From Polaromonas sp. JS666 (GTDB lineage Bacteria > Pseudomonadota > Gammaproteobacteria > Burkholderiales > Burkholderiaceae_C), in NCBI RefSeq assembly GCF_900103405.1, contig NZ_FNHX01000011.1:8001-72000 (forward strand): DNA of 64,000 nucleotides, given 5' to 3'. This document shows, in pieces, positions 33,621 to 42,395 of this stretch. A model generated the notes under the pieces. That model was not told the origin of the DNA and did not search any database. It was given only the letters and a program-made list of their open reading frames with translations. Positions within the stretch are counted from its first letter, which is position 1; each line of letters starts with the position of its first letter. A program made the translations under genes and the position numbers.

Positions 33621-35243
33621 TTACATGCGGAATACGCCGAACTTGGTTTCGGGAATCGGCTGGTTCAAGGTGGCCGACAGGCCCAGCGCCAGCACACGCC
33701 GCGTATCCGCCGGGTCTATCACGCCGTCGTCCCAGAGGCGTGCGCTTGAATAGTAGGGATGCGACTGGTGGCCGAACTGGTCCAGCACCGGCTGCTTGAA
33801 GGCGGCCTCTTCCTCGGCGCTCCATTTGCCGCCCTTGGCTTCAATCGCGTCGCGCTTGACCGTGGCCAGCACGCCGGCCGCCTGTTCGCCGCCCATCACG
33901 CAGATGCGCGCATTCGGCCACATCCACAAAAACCGCGGTGAATAAGCCCGGCCGCACATGCCGTAATTGCCCGCGCCGTAGCTGCCGCCGATGATGATGG
34001 TGAACTTGGGCACCTGGGCCGTGGCCACGGCCATCACCATCTTGGCGCCGTGGCGCGCAATGCCCTCGGCCTCGTACTTCTTGCCGACCATAAAACCCGT
34101 GATGTTCTGCAAAAACACCAGCGGGATCTTGCGCTGGCAGCACAGCTCGATAAAGTGCGCACCCTTTTGCGCCGACTCGCTGAACAGGATGCCGTTGTTG
34201 GCGATGATGCCCACCGGCATGCCCTCGACATGCGCAAAACCGCAGACCAGGGTCGCGCCGTAACGCGCCTTGAACTCGGCAAACTCGCTGCCGTCCACAA
34301 TGCGCGCGATGATTTCGCGCACGTCATAAGGCTTGCGCGTGTCGGTCGGGATCACGCCATACAGCTCTTCCGCCGGGTACAGCGGCGGCACCGGTGTGCG
34401 CAGCACCTGCTGGGGCTGTTTTTGCCGGTTCAGGTTGGCCACGGCGCGGCGCGCCAGGGCCAGCGCATGCGGGTCGTTCTGCGCCAGGTGGTCGGCCACG
34501 CCCGAAAGCCGCGTGTGCACGTCGCCGCCGCCCAGGTCTTCGGCGCTGACAATCTCGCCGATCGCGGCCTTCACCAGCGGCGGCCCGCCCAGGAAGATGG
34601 TGCCCTGGTTCTTGACGATGATGGTCTCGTCGCTCATGGCCGGCACATAAGCGCCGCCGGCCGTGCAGCTGCCCATCACAACGGCGATCTGCGCAATGCC
34701 CTGGGCGCTCATATTCGCCTGGTTAAAAAAGATGCGGCCGAAATGGTCGCGGTCCGGGAAGACCTCGTCCTGGTTGGGCAGGTTGGCACCGCCCGAATCG
34801 ACCAGGTAGACACAAGGCAGGTTGTTCTGCTGCGCGATCTCCTGCGCGCGCAGATGTTTTTTGACCGTCATCGGGTAATAGGTGCCGCCCTTCACGGTCG
34901 CGTCGTTGCACACAATCATGCAGTCCACCCCGCTGATGCGGCCTATGCCGGCGATCACGCCCGCGCAGGGCGCGCTGTCCGTCCCGTCGCGGTCCGGGTA
35001 CATGGCAAACGCGGCCAGCGGCGAAAGTTCGAGGAAAGGCGTGCCCGGGTCCAGCAGCATCTGCACCCGGTCGCGCGGCAGCAGCTTGCCGCGTGAGGTG
35101 TGGCGCGCACGGGCCACATCGCCGCCACCCTGGGCGGCCTTGGCGACTTTGGCCGTCAGGTCGTCGACCAGCGCGCGCATGGCGGCGGCATTGGCCTGGA
35201 AGTCGGCGGAACGGGCGTTGAGCTGGGTCTCAAGAGCGGACAT
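33621..35243 (-). CDS. Methylcrotonyl-CoA carboxylase beta (carboxyltransferase) subunit
   Basis: 540 residues, the usual length. Carboxyltransferase landmarks are RGKLLPRDRVQMLLDPGTPFLELS, YLVDSGGANLPNQDEVFPDRDHFGRIF, MGSCTAGGAYVPAMSDE and GGSYGAGNYGMCGRAYSPRFLWMWPNARI. The last is typical of methylcrotonyl- rather than propionyl-CoA carboxylase. It is LiuB and is the first gene of the minus-strand leucine cluster; its promoter lies in 35244-35390 opposite the AraC gene. Confidence 0.95.
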   Translation of the reverse strand: MSALETQLNARSADFQANAAAMRALVDDLTAKVAKAAQGGGDVARARHTSRGKLLPRDRVQMLLDPGTPFLELSPLAAFAMYPDRDGTDSAPCAGVIAGIGRISGVDCMIVCNDATVKGGTYYPMTVKKHLRAQEIAQQNNLPCVYLVDSGGANLPNQDEVFPDRDHFGRIFFNQANMSAQGIAQIAVVMGSCTAGGAYVPAMSDETIIVKNQGTIFLGGPPLVKAAIGEIVSAEDLGGGDVHTRLSGVADHLAQNDPHALALARRAVANLNRQKQPQQVLRTPVPPLYPAEELYGVIPTDTRKPYDVREIIARIVDGSEFAEFKARYGATLVCGFAHVEGMPVGIIANNGILFSESAQKGAHFIELCCQRKIPLVFLQNITGFMVGKKYEAEGIARHGAKMVMAVATAQVPKFTIIIGGSYGAGNYGMCGRAYSPRFLWMWPNARICVMGGEQAAGVLATVKRDAIEAKGGKWSAEEEAAFKQPVLDQFGHQSHPYYSSARLWDDGVIDPADTRRVLALGLSATLNQPIPETKFGVFRM

Positions 35244-35390
35244 GGATTTTTTTCCTGATGGGGGCGCCGGAAGACACGGCGGGGCGTACCGGCCCTACCT
35301 TAGCGCCAAACAGCCAGCTTAGCGAAAACCCGCCCCCGGCAGGCCGCCAACAAGGTTGCAAATCCTGCCAACGGCACGGAGAATCGACTC

Positions 35391-36428
35391 ATGCCCTCCC
35401 GCAGCCCCGCCAACCCACCCGTCGCCGCCACGCCCATGGCCTTTGCTAGAAGCATTACCGTGGCCTACAAACGCTACGGCCAAAGCCCGGACCAGGCCCT
35501 GAAACTGGCACAGATCACGCCAAACCAGCTCAAACAAGCCAATGCCCACATCACCGCCCGCCAGATGGAAGTCCTCTCCGGCGCCGCCATGCAGGAGCTC
35601 GACGACGAAGGCCTGGGCGCCTTTGGCCGCAAACTGCCCTGGGGCAGCTACGGCATGCTGGCCCGCGCATCGATCAGCTCGCCCAATCTGGGCATAGCCC
35701 TCAAACGCTGGTGCCGCCACCATGCGCTGATCACCGACGACATCATTCTTCGCCTGGCGACCAGCGGCGACACGGCCGCGATCACGGTCGAAGAGAAGAT
35801 ACCGGGCCAGGTTGGCGAGTTTGGTTTAGTCCATGTGCTGCGCAATATCCATGGCCTGGCCTGCTGGTATGTGGATTCGCGCATTCCCTTGCAGGGTGCG
35901 CGTTTTCCGTTTGAGGCGCCGGCCCATGTGGAGGCTTATGCGCTGATGTTCCCCGGCCCGGGCCTGCAGTTCAAGGCCGCGCAAGCTGAAATCAGGTTTG
36001 ACGCGCGCTACCTGGCCTTGCCTTTGCGCCGCGATGAAAAGGCCTTGCAGCAAATGCTGCAGCGGGCCTTGCCCTTGACGGTGCTGCAGTACCGGCGCGA
36101 TCGTTTGCTCGTGGAGCAGGTGCGGCAAGCGCTGGCGAACCCGGCAGCAGGCGCTTCCCATACCGCGGAAACCCTGGCGGCGACCCTCAATATGTCGCCA
36201 CGCTCCTTGCACCGCCAGCTTCAGGAGGAAGGGGCTTCGCTGCAGCAGCTCAAGGACGAGGTGCGGTTTGAAAAAGCCAAAGACTTGTTGCTACGGACTT
36301 CAAAGCCCATCAAGCAGGTGGCTGAGGCTTCGGGGTTTCGGAATGAGAAGAGTTTTACGCGGGCGTTTCGGGAATGGAGCGGCCAGTCACCCGCGGAGTT
36401 TCGGCAGGGAAACCAGCCACTGGCCTGA
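35391..36428 (+). CDS. AraC-family regulator (arabinose-binding-domain type)
   Basis: 345 residues. The N-terminal 200 residues match the ligand-binding domain of OruR/ArgR-like AraC regulators. The C-terminal double helix-turn-helix begins near 255 (AETLAATLNMSPRSLHRQLQ) with the second unit KPIKQVAEASGFRNEKSFTRAFREWSG. It is transcribed divergently from the leucine cluster and may regulate it. Its last 200 bp are duplicated, about 90 percent identical by eye, at 38156-38357. Confidence 0.88.
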   Translation: MPSRSPANPPVAATPMAFARSITVAYKRYGQSPDQALKLAQITPNQLKQANAHITARQMEVLSGAAMQELDDEGLGAFGRKLPWGSYGMLARASISSPNLGIALKRWCRHHALITDDIILRLATSGDTAAITVEEKIPGQVGEFGLVHVLRNIHGLACWYVDSRIPLQGARFPFEAPAHVEAYALMFPGPGLQFKAAQAEIRFDARYLALPLRRDEKALQQMLQRALPLTVLQYRRDRLLVEQVRQALANPAAGASHTAETLAATLNMSPRSLHRQLQEEGASLQQLKDEVRFEKAKDLLLRTSKPIKQVAEASGFRNEKSFTRAFREWSGQSPAEFRQGNQPLA

Positions 36429-36480
36429 TTTGCCCCTTTCATGGCAGGACTTGTGACGCGTGGCTCTCTAGACTGTGCGC

Positions 36481-37155
36481 ATGATTACCCTTCACCACTG
36501 CGTCAGCGCCCGCTCGTTCCGCCCCTTGTGGATGCTCGAAGAGCTGGGCGTGCCCTACACGCTGCGCATGCTGCCTTTTCCGCCACGTGCGCTGGCCCGC
36601 GAATTCCTGGCGGACAACCCCTTGGGCACCGTGCCGCTGCTGGTGGATGGCGACACCCGCATGACCGAATCCGCAGCCATATGCCAATACCTGGCGGCAC
36701 GGCACAGCCCCGGCCAGCTGGACGTCCCGCTGACGGACCCAGCCTATGGCGCTTACCTGAACTGGCTGTACATGGGCGAAGCCACACTGACCTTTCCACA
36801 AACCCTGGTGCTGCGCTATACCCACTTCGAACCCGAGGCGCGCAAGCAGCCCCAGGTCGCGGAAGACTACAGCCGCTGGTTCCTGGCCCGGCTGAAAGCC
36901 ATGGACGCCACCCTGCAGCAACAGGAGTTTCTCTGCGCCGGCCGCTTCACCGCAGCCGATGTGTCGGTCCACTACGCCCTCATGCTGGCCGACCATCTTG
37001 GCCTGGCAACACAATTCCCCGATGCCGTGCACGATTACCACCAGCGGCTGGAACAACGACCGGCCTTCCAGCGCGCCCTGCAGGCGCAGCATCAGGCCGC
37101 GCTGGCGCAGGGTGTCCCCACTACGCCGGCGCCGGATATGCGGCCGGGGAAGTGA
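36481..37155 (+). CDS. Glutathione S-transferase
   Basis: 224 residues. The thioredoxin-like N-domain has LHHCVSARSFRPLWMLEELGVPY, cis-Pro in LGTVPLLVDG, and the TESAAICQYLA glutathione contact. The C-domain is all helical with FTAADVSVHYALMLAD. Detoxifying or catabolic role; substrate unknown. ATG 36481 is preferred to the GTG two codons upstream. A 9-bp tandem repeat begins 5 bp after the stop. Confidence 0.9.
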   Translation: MITLHHCVSARSFRPLWMLEELGVPYTLRMLPFPPRALAREFLADNPLGTVPLLVDGDTRMTESAAICQYLAARHSPGQLDVPLTDPAYGAYLNWLYMGEATLTFPQTLVLRYTHFEPEARKQPQVAEDYSRWFLARLKAMDATLQQQEFLCAGRFTAADVSVHYALMLADHLGLATQFPDAVHDYHQRLEQRPAFQRALQAQHQAALAQGVPTTPAPDMRPGK

Positions 37156-37160
37156 GCGGA

Positions 37161-37214
37161 GCGGGCGAAGCGGGCGAAGCGGGCGAAGCGGGCGAAGCGG
37201 GCGAAGCGGGCGAA
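37161..37214. repeat. Six perfect tandem copies of a 9-bp unit
   Basis: GCGGGCGAA is repeated six times without error at 37161-37214, just after the GST stop codon; a partial unit (GCGGA) precedes it. The length is a multiple of three, so copy-number change would not shift a frame. The repeat lies in a 253-bp intergenic region that shows no other gene. Confidence 0.95.
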
Positions 37215-37408
37215 GAATTGTCCGCAGGATTCATTCACAGCTTCTGTGGGTAACTTTGTGAATTGCCGTGGGGACAACGCGGGAAAGCCTTGGCTGGCCT
37301 GGCTCTCGGCGGGATGCCTGCAAAACAGGCAAGGTGAATAAGCAGGATTGCCAACAATCATTCAGCCCACGTAAACTGCCGTGGCTATTTCAACCTGGGA
37401 GGGTGAGG

Positions 37409-38086
37409 ATGAGAACGATGTGCGCTGTGAAAGCCTTGGCAGCCCTTGCCGCAACGGCAAGCTTTTTCGGGCAAGCCCTGGCGGCGGCGCCGGAGTTTCA
37501 CGTCACAGGTGCACTCGAATCCGCACAAGGTGCCAAGCTGGTGTTGACCGATAAAAGACCGCCGCAACGCAGCCCCAAAGTCCCCACGGCACAAGGCGAG
37601 CTGGACAGGTTTGACGAAAAGAACTTCGACCAGCCACCCATTGAGGCCCTGAAACATGCCCTGGGTGAACAGCTCAACGAATCAACACTGGCAACACTCA
37701 GCGGCGGCCTGGACCTTACCGCACTGGACATCGCGATCGGCGAGAAACGCGGCCGACGCATCAACTTTGAACCCAACAACGACTCCCAAATCAACGGTCG
37801 AGTCGTCAGCACGCCGCAAGAAGCGGTGGGGCTGGCGTTCGGAAATGCCATTGCCGGCGCATTGCTGCAATCGGCCGCAGACCGCGACGGCTCCCGCCTC
37901 GTTTTTGTCAACCTGTCGCTGGACAAACAAGGTACGCCCATCTCCTGCCAGGGGGCCGGCAGCTTTTCAAGCGACGGCGTTGTCATGGGCTGGCATGCCG
38001 CGATTCGCGAAGCGGCTGCACGCTGCGCCAAATTGATGGGGTCGTCAGAACCCTTGAATGATCCCTTGCCGAATCGGGTGCGGTGA
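37409..38086 (+). CDS. Hypothetical periplasmic protein
   Basis: 225 residues, not recognised. GGAGGGTGAGG precedes ATG 37409, and the signal peptide MRTMCAVKALAALAATASFFGQALAAAPEF has a likely cut after ALA. The mature part begins with FHVTGALESAQGAKLVLTDKRPPQ and contains two Cys (GTPISCQGAG and AARCAKLMG). An in-frame start at 37268 lacks a ribosome site and is rejected. Confidence 0.72.
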   Translation: MRTMCAVKALAALAATASFFGQALAAAPEFHVTGALESAQGAKLVLTDKRPPQRSPKVPTAQGELDRFDEKNFDQPPIEALKHALGEQLNESTLATLSGGLDLTALDIAIGEKRGRRINFEPNNDSQINGRVVSTPQEAVGLAFGNAIAGALLQSAADRDGSRLVFVNLSLDKQGTPISCQGAGSFSSDGVVMGWHAAIREAAARCAKLMGSSEPLNDPLPNRVR

Positions 38087-38137
38087 GGTTCGCCCACGGG
38101 CGAATACTTCAAAGCGGATGCTCACGACTCGGAGATC

Positions 38138-38362
38138 TGCCACCGCCGCCCCCTGCACCGCCAGCTTCAGGAGGAAGGGGCTTCGCTGCAGCAGCTCAAG
38201 GATGAGGTGCGGCTTGAGAAAGCGAAAGACTTGTTGCTTCGGACCTCAAAGCCTATCAAGCAGGTGGCTGAGGCTTCGGGGTTTCGGAATGAGAAGAGTT
38301 TTATTCGGGTGTTTCGAGAGTGGGCTGGAATTCCACCTGCAATATTTCGTGCTTCCACATAA
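38138..38362 (+). pseudogene. Fragment of an AraC-family gene (C-terminal DNA-binding end)
   Basis: An open frame ending at TAA 38360-38362 encodes LHRQLQEEGASLQQLKDEVR..RTSKPIKQVAEASGFRNEKSFIRVFREWAG. It copies the C-terminus of the AraC protein encoded at 35391-36428. From 38156 to about 38357 the DNA is nearly identical, with long exact stretches. There is no N-terminal domain, no complete first helix-turn-helix and no start signal, so it is a remnant. It marks the edge of the AT-rich segment. Confidence 0.8.
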
Positions 38363-38493
38363 AAGAGTAGCCCGCCGTCTTCAATTTCCGACCTTCTTTG
38401 TGCTTTAGTAAAGTCAAAAATTTTCCGTCATCGCGCGCAAGACTCTACAACTCGAATGGTCACAGCTACCGCGGACGCGTCCTTTTTTAGCCC

Positions 38494-40839
38494 CTACCTT
38501 TTATTCGAAACTGCGTGAGCACTCTTGGAATTTTTTGCTGAGAGAGGCTCGTGAAACAGAGCTCTCAGACGCGACTCCTGATCAAGTTTTTCACCGCCGC
38601 TAATTTTCAAAACTTTTTTTAGCTTCTTGTCAAAGTCCTTTACCGGCTTGGTATTCGCAAAGGCTTTGATGGAGAGATTCATCTCACACATGAGTGCGAA
38701 AGAAATCTGGATGGGCAAATTTGTCGCTGAATTGTGCTCAAGGAGATAGGTAAACCCACAGGTATCTTCCACGTCAGCAAGCGAACAAGCAGCAAAGAAC
38801 AAGGCGTAAGGCCGCGCCTCATCGTCCACCGTAAGTACTTCGTCTATTTTCGCCATCGTCAACGGCAGCGCCTTTTTGAAAAAGTCGTAGCCATAACAAG
38901 CTCTGATGGCCTCTGTGAAGTACCACAGAAGTTGCATTTCCGTTATGCCCGTGAGTCCTGTAGGCACCCGACCATGCCTTATATCCAAATAGACGCGGGC
39001 AGCCTCCACCAGGATTACATCTAATGCGGCTTGCACGTGGACATAAGGCGTCTCATATCCCGCAAGCATGTAGTTACCCATGTTCAACAATCTATTGACG
39101 CGACGTGCAAGGTCTTTGGGCTCGACTTTGACAAGCGCATCTATTAAGTCGGGGCACTCCGATCTAATTCCGAGATAGAAGAAATATGTGTTCTGCCAGT
39201 AAGCTTCAAATGCTCGCTCCGTGATTTCCAAGTTGCGAGACTCATAGGCGTCCTTGGCGTACAAATACTCAGCGAAAGACCTGTGCTTAAAAAACACAGC
39301 ATCAGTATCTTCAAAGACTCCAAACAAGGTGGACCGATTGATCAAGTAGTCGAACGTTTCGTTCAAAGAGATGCCGGTTTGTCGATCGGCAAGGAAGGCT
39401 TTGAACATCTGCTTTATCTCATCGCGAGACATGTAGACCAGCTGGTTGTCTATCATGTGTCGAGCCAACAATCGAGCGAGACGTTCCGAAGCCTTGTATT
39501 GCTTTTCAGTGGAAATTTCTCTACGCTCATCCCACCGCCCTAACATCAGCTCCACCGTTTTGGCATATAACTCAGTGAGGCTTGATGGAAGCTCGTATTT
39601 CTCTTGTTTAATAATATTTGCGAGCAATGATGCTGCAATTGGGTTATGCGGAAGTTGCTTGAAAAGACCTGACTTGGCCAAATCGTCCACAAGACGATTT
39701 GGAAGTTTTAGAGTGTCGAACACTTGGCGGAGGTAGGCAATTATTTTCCCGAAACTTAACGGGCGAATGCGATATCGTTTTATCCCGCCTTGCTGTGTAG
39801 CGAACTCATCCAACGCCTTCCATGGTCTGCTGGTTAATACCAAAGACCAGTGATCATGCGCCTTAACTTCACCGATAAGTGCATCCACCTTGGCCTTGCA
39901 GTATTCAGGATCCGCCAGAGCTTCATCTACGCCATCAAGGATTAATAGAAGTCTCCCATTGGAACCTATGAGGTTATCAAAGCAATCAATGCCAAGAAGA
40001 TTTCTTAAGAAATCTTCAAGTGAAGATTTGGAATCAGCATAGATTTTGAAGGTCGAGTAGACCGGCAAAACCGTCGACTCCTTAAAAGTTGCTACATCGG
40101 TGAAGTGGATAGCAATCTTGCGTGCGAGATAAGACTTACCAAATCCCATTTCCGCTTCGATCACACTCACTTTATTGTTCATCACCTCGTCTCGCATATT
40201 GACGAGACGTGTCTTCATCGGTCTTTTTTTGTGAACGTAGCGATCAACCTCTAACTCCTCCACATCCAGTTCCATCTGTATGGCGCTTATGGCAGGAGTA
40301 TTTGCAATCGCGGTTTGCGCGTTTATAACGCCAAGCCTCTTATCTAATTGCCCAAGATATTTTCCAACAGTGCCGTCAATCTCTTCCCAAAAATGAGGAG
40401 CGTGCTCATCAATTTGCCTTACGAGCCAATCGGACTCGAAAAAGCGAACTTTCTTAGATGAAAACTTCTCCTCAATCTTGTCCTTGGCATTCTGACTAAT
40501 CGTTTTTGATGTGATTACCCAGACCTCTGGCAATCGCACAGTTTGCAGCCCACCTCGGATTTTTCTCGGATGACCACACTCGTCAATCTGACGCTCTACT
40601 TCAGAAAACGACATCAATATCTTGTCGCACTTGGCAACAACACCTATGAAATCGGTTGTTCCTAGCGCTTCGTCATGACGCTCCACAACAAAATCAGCCC
40701 CCTTTTCGAAGGGTCCGTGTGTGTATTCAACATATTTGACATTTAAGACCTGCTTCAATATGTCTTGAAGCAAGGGATGTAGCTCCTCGACCTCTTTGTC
40801 AATTTGTTCAACACGCGTTCGTTTTGAAGCCTGATCCAT
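38494..40839 (-). CDS. NACHT/STAND ATPase with N-terminal restriction-endonuclease-like domain
   Basis: 781 residues. Residues 25-150 resemble an Mrr-like nuclease fold: EYTHGPFEKGADFVVE with D49, then FIGVVAK with K70. The usual acidic or Gln residue two before the Lys is Val, so activity is uncertain. Residues 200-530 are a NACHT-type NTPase with P-loop EAEMGFGKS (228-236), Walker B LLLILDGVDEA (297-307) and sensor LTSRP (335-339). The winged-helix end reads FFKHRSFAEYLYAKD. The remaining 250 residues are probably helical sensor repeats. The gene is much AT-richer than its neighbours and stands alone. NACHT proteins of this layout include bacterial anti-phage effectors; that role here is inference. 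Confidence 0.82.
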   Translation of the reverse strand: MDQASKRTRVEQIDKEVEELHPLLQDILKQVLNVKYVEYTHGPFEKGADFVVERHDEALGTTDFIGVVAKCDKILMSFSEVERQIDECGHPRKIRGGLQTVRLPEVWVITSKTISQNAKDKIEEKFSSKKVRFFESDWLVRQIDEHAPHFWEEIDGTVGKYLGQLDKRLGVINAQTAIANTPAISAIQMELDVEELEVDRYVHKKRPMKTRLVNMRDEVMNNKVSVIEAEMGFGKSYLARKIAIHFTDVATFKESTVLPVYSTFKIYADSKSSLEDFLRNLLGIDCFDNLIGSNGRLLLILDGVDEALADPEYCKAKVDALIGEVKAHDHWSLVLTSRPWKALDEFATQQGGIKRYRIRPLSFGKIIAYLRQVFDTLKLPNRLVDDLAKSGLFKQLPHNPIAASLLANIIKQEKYELPSSLTELYAKTVELMLGRWDERREISTEKQYKASERLARLLARHMIDNQLVYMSRDEIKQMFKAFLADRQTGISLNETFDYLINRSTLFGVFEDTDAVFFKHRSFAEYLYAKDAYESRNLEITERAFEAYWQNTYFFYLGIRSECPDLIDALVKVEPKDLARRVNRLLNMGNYMLAGYETPYVHVQAALDVILVEAARVYLDIRHGRVPTGLTGITEMQLLWYFTEAIRACYGYDFFKKALPLTMAKIDEVLTVDDEARPYALFFAACSLADVEDTCGFTYLLEHNSATNLPIQISFALMCEMNLSIKAFANTKPVKDFDKKLKKVLKISGGEKLDQESRLRALFHEPLSAKNSKSAHAVSNKR

Positions 40840-40869
40840 TCCCTTGCCCCGTTGTAGTTTATTTGGAGC

Positions 40870-40899
40870 ATCCTAGCAGCTGGCCACCAGCTATGACAA
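40870..40899 (-). promoter_or_regulatory. Promoter of the NACHT gene with a palindrome in its spacer
   Basis: On the minus strand a -35 box TTGTCA (40899-40894) and a -10 box TAGGAT (40875-40870) are 18 bp apart. The spacer holds the perfect inverted repeat AGCTGG-TGG-CCAGCT (40892-40878), ideally placed to block RNA polymerase. The leader would be only about 25 nt. The rest of 40900-41098 shows no gene, tRNA or repeat. Confidence 0.5.
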
Positions 40900-41098
40900 C
40901 AAGCATGGCCTTGCGCGGTCTGGTAGCCATCGCCTACTCAAGAGCTAACCAGTTGAACCAACGTCAGCCAATTCTTCACCTGCTTTTGTGGCCTAGTCCA
41001 ACGAAACGCAGACGGTGTACGTGCCTCATGGTTATCTGCATAAGAGAATCCTGCGATTGGAGGATTTACAAGCAGTCGGCGGTGCTTATGTGAACTTC

Positions 41099-42256
41099 TC
41101 AACCAACGGTTTCAGCCACGCGCTTAAGCAGACCGAGATGGTCCAAAGCCCCCGCCAGGCTCGCCACCGTCCTATCCACGTTGTGCCACTTCTCCAGCCC
41201 AAACAGCCCCACACGGAAGGTCTTGAAGTCGGGGCCTTCGTCGCACTGCAGGGGCACACCGGCGGCGGTTTGCAAACCCTCGGCCAGAAACTTCTTGCCT
41301 GACTGGATGTCGGGGTCAGTGGTGTAGCTGACCACCACGCCCGGGGCCTTGAAGCCCTCGGCCGCCACGCTGGGCAGGCCACGGCTTTCGAACAGGGTGC
41401 GGACTTTGCTGCCCAGTTCCTCTTGTTCGGCTTTCACTTTGGCAAAGCCGTAGTCCTGGGTTTCCTTCATGGTGGCGCGCAGGCGTGTGAGGGCGTCTGT
41501 CGGTAGCGTTGCATGGTAGGCGTGGCCGCCTTTTTCGTAGGTTTCCATGATCTGCAGCCACTTCTTGAGGTCGCAGGCAAAGCTGGAGCTCATGGTGGTT
41601 TCAATGGCGGCGCGCGCGCGTTCGCTGAGCATGACCATGGCGCAGCAGGGTGAGCTGCTCCAGCCTTTTTGCGGGGCTGATATCAATACATCCACGCCGG
41701 TGGCTTTCATGTCGACCCACATGGCGCCGGAGGCAATGCAGTCGAGTACAAACAGGCCGCCCACGGCATGCACGGCGGCGGCGACAGACTGGATATAGCT
41801 GTCGGGCAGCATCATGCCGGAGGCGGTTTCTACATGCGGGGCAAAGACCAGGGCGGGCTTTTCTTTGGCGATGGCGGCGACGACGTCGGCGACCGGTGCG
41901 GGAATCCAGGGTGCCTGGGCGCCGGCGGCTGTCTTGCGGGCCTTGAGCACGGTGTGCGAGGCGGGGATGTTGCCCATCTCAAAAATCTGCGTCCAGCGGT
42001 AGCTGAACCAGCCGTTGCGGATGACCATGACATGTTTGCCGGCGGCGAATTGGCGGGCTACGGCTTCCATGCCGTAGGTGCCGCTGCCGGGCACGAGGGC
42101 GACCGAATGCGCGTGGTAGACCTCTTTGAGGATGGCGGAGATGTCGCCCATCACGCCCTGGAAGCTGCGCGACATGTGGTTGAGCGCGCGGTCGGTGTAG
42201 ACGACTGAAAACTCTAACAAGCCGTCAGGGTCAACATTGGGCAGGAGTCCGGGCAT
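41099..42256 (-). CDS. Class V aminotransferase (alanine/serine-glyoxylate type)
   Basis: 385 residues. PLP enzyme: GSGTYGMEAVARQF binds phosphate, FVLDCIASGAMWVDM contains the ring-stacking Asp region, and ISAPQKGWSSSPCC contains the Schiff-base Lys. The family includes alanine-glyoxylate and serine-pyruvate aminotransferases. Exact amino donor unknown. It could work with the GhrA reductase elsewhere in this window in glyoxylate/serine metabolism, but the genes are 12 kb apart. Confidence 0.88.
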   Translation of the reverse strand: MPGLLPNVDPDGLLEFSVVYTDRALNHMSRSFQGVMGDISAILKEVYHAHSVALVPGSGTYGMEAVARQFAAGKHVMVIRNGWFSYRWTQIFEMGNIPASHTVLKARKTAAGAQAPWIPAPVADVVAAIAKEKPALVFAPHVETASGMMLPDSYIQSVAAAVHAVGGLFVLDCIASGAMWVDMKATGVDVLISAPQKGWSSSPCCAMVMLSERARAAIETTMSSSFACDLKKWLQIMETYEKGGHAYHATLPTDALTRLRATMKETQDYGFAKVKAEQEELGSKVRTLFESRGLPSVAAEGFKAPGVVVSYTTDPDIQSGKKFLAEGLQTAAGVPLQCDEGPDFKTFRVGLFGLEKWHNVDRTVASLAGALDHLGLLKRVAETVG

Positions 42257-42395
42257 GGTCGCACCTTTGTTTTTAAAAGTCGGGCTGGCAGCTTAGCACC
42301 GCGGCCCGATTCGTGACAGCCCCGGCCCGGGGAGACCGCTTCAGCGCTGGGGAAGCTGGCCTTTCAGCGCCCGGGCCGGAGCCCCGGTGCCGCGT

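Noticed and set aside
37161..37214. Possible CRISPR-like repeat array
   Set aside because: The 9-bp units are directly adjacent with no spacers, and no cas gene is present. It is a simple tandem repeat.
38058..38408. A 116-codon frame over the AraC fragment
   Set aside because: It is out of frame with the AraC-derived sequence and starts inside the preceding gene; the AraC-like frame ending at 38362 explains the DNA.
40900..41098. Possible tRNA or attachment site at the edge of the AT-rich segment
   Set aside because: I found no T-loop sequence (GTTCRANNC) in a tRNA-like fold, no flanking direct repeat with the other edge, and no integrase gene.
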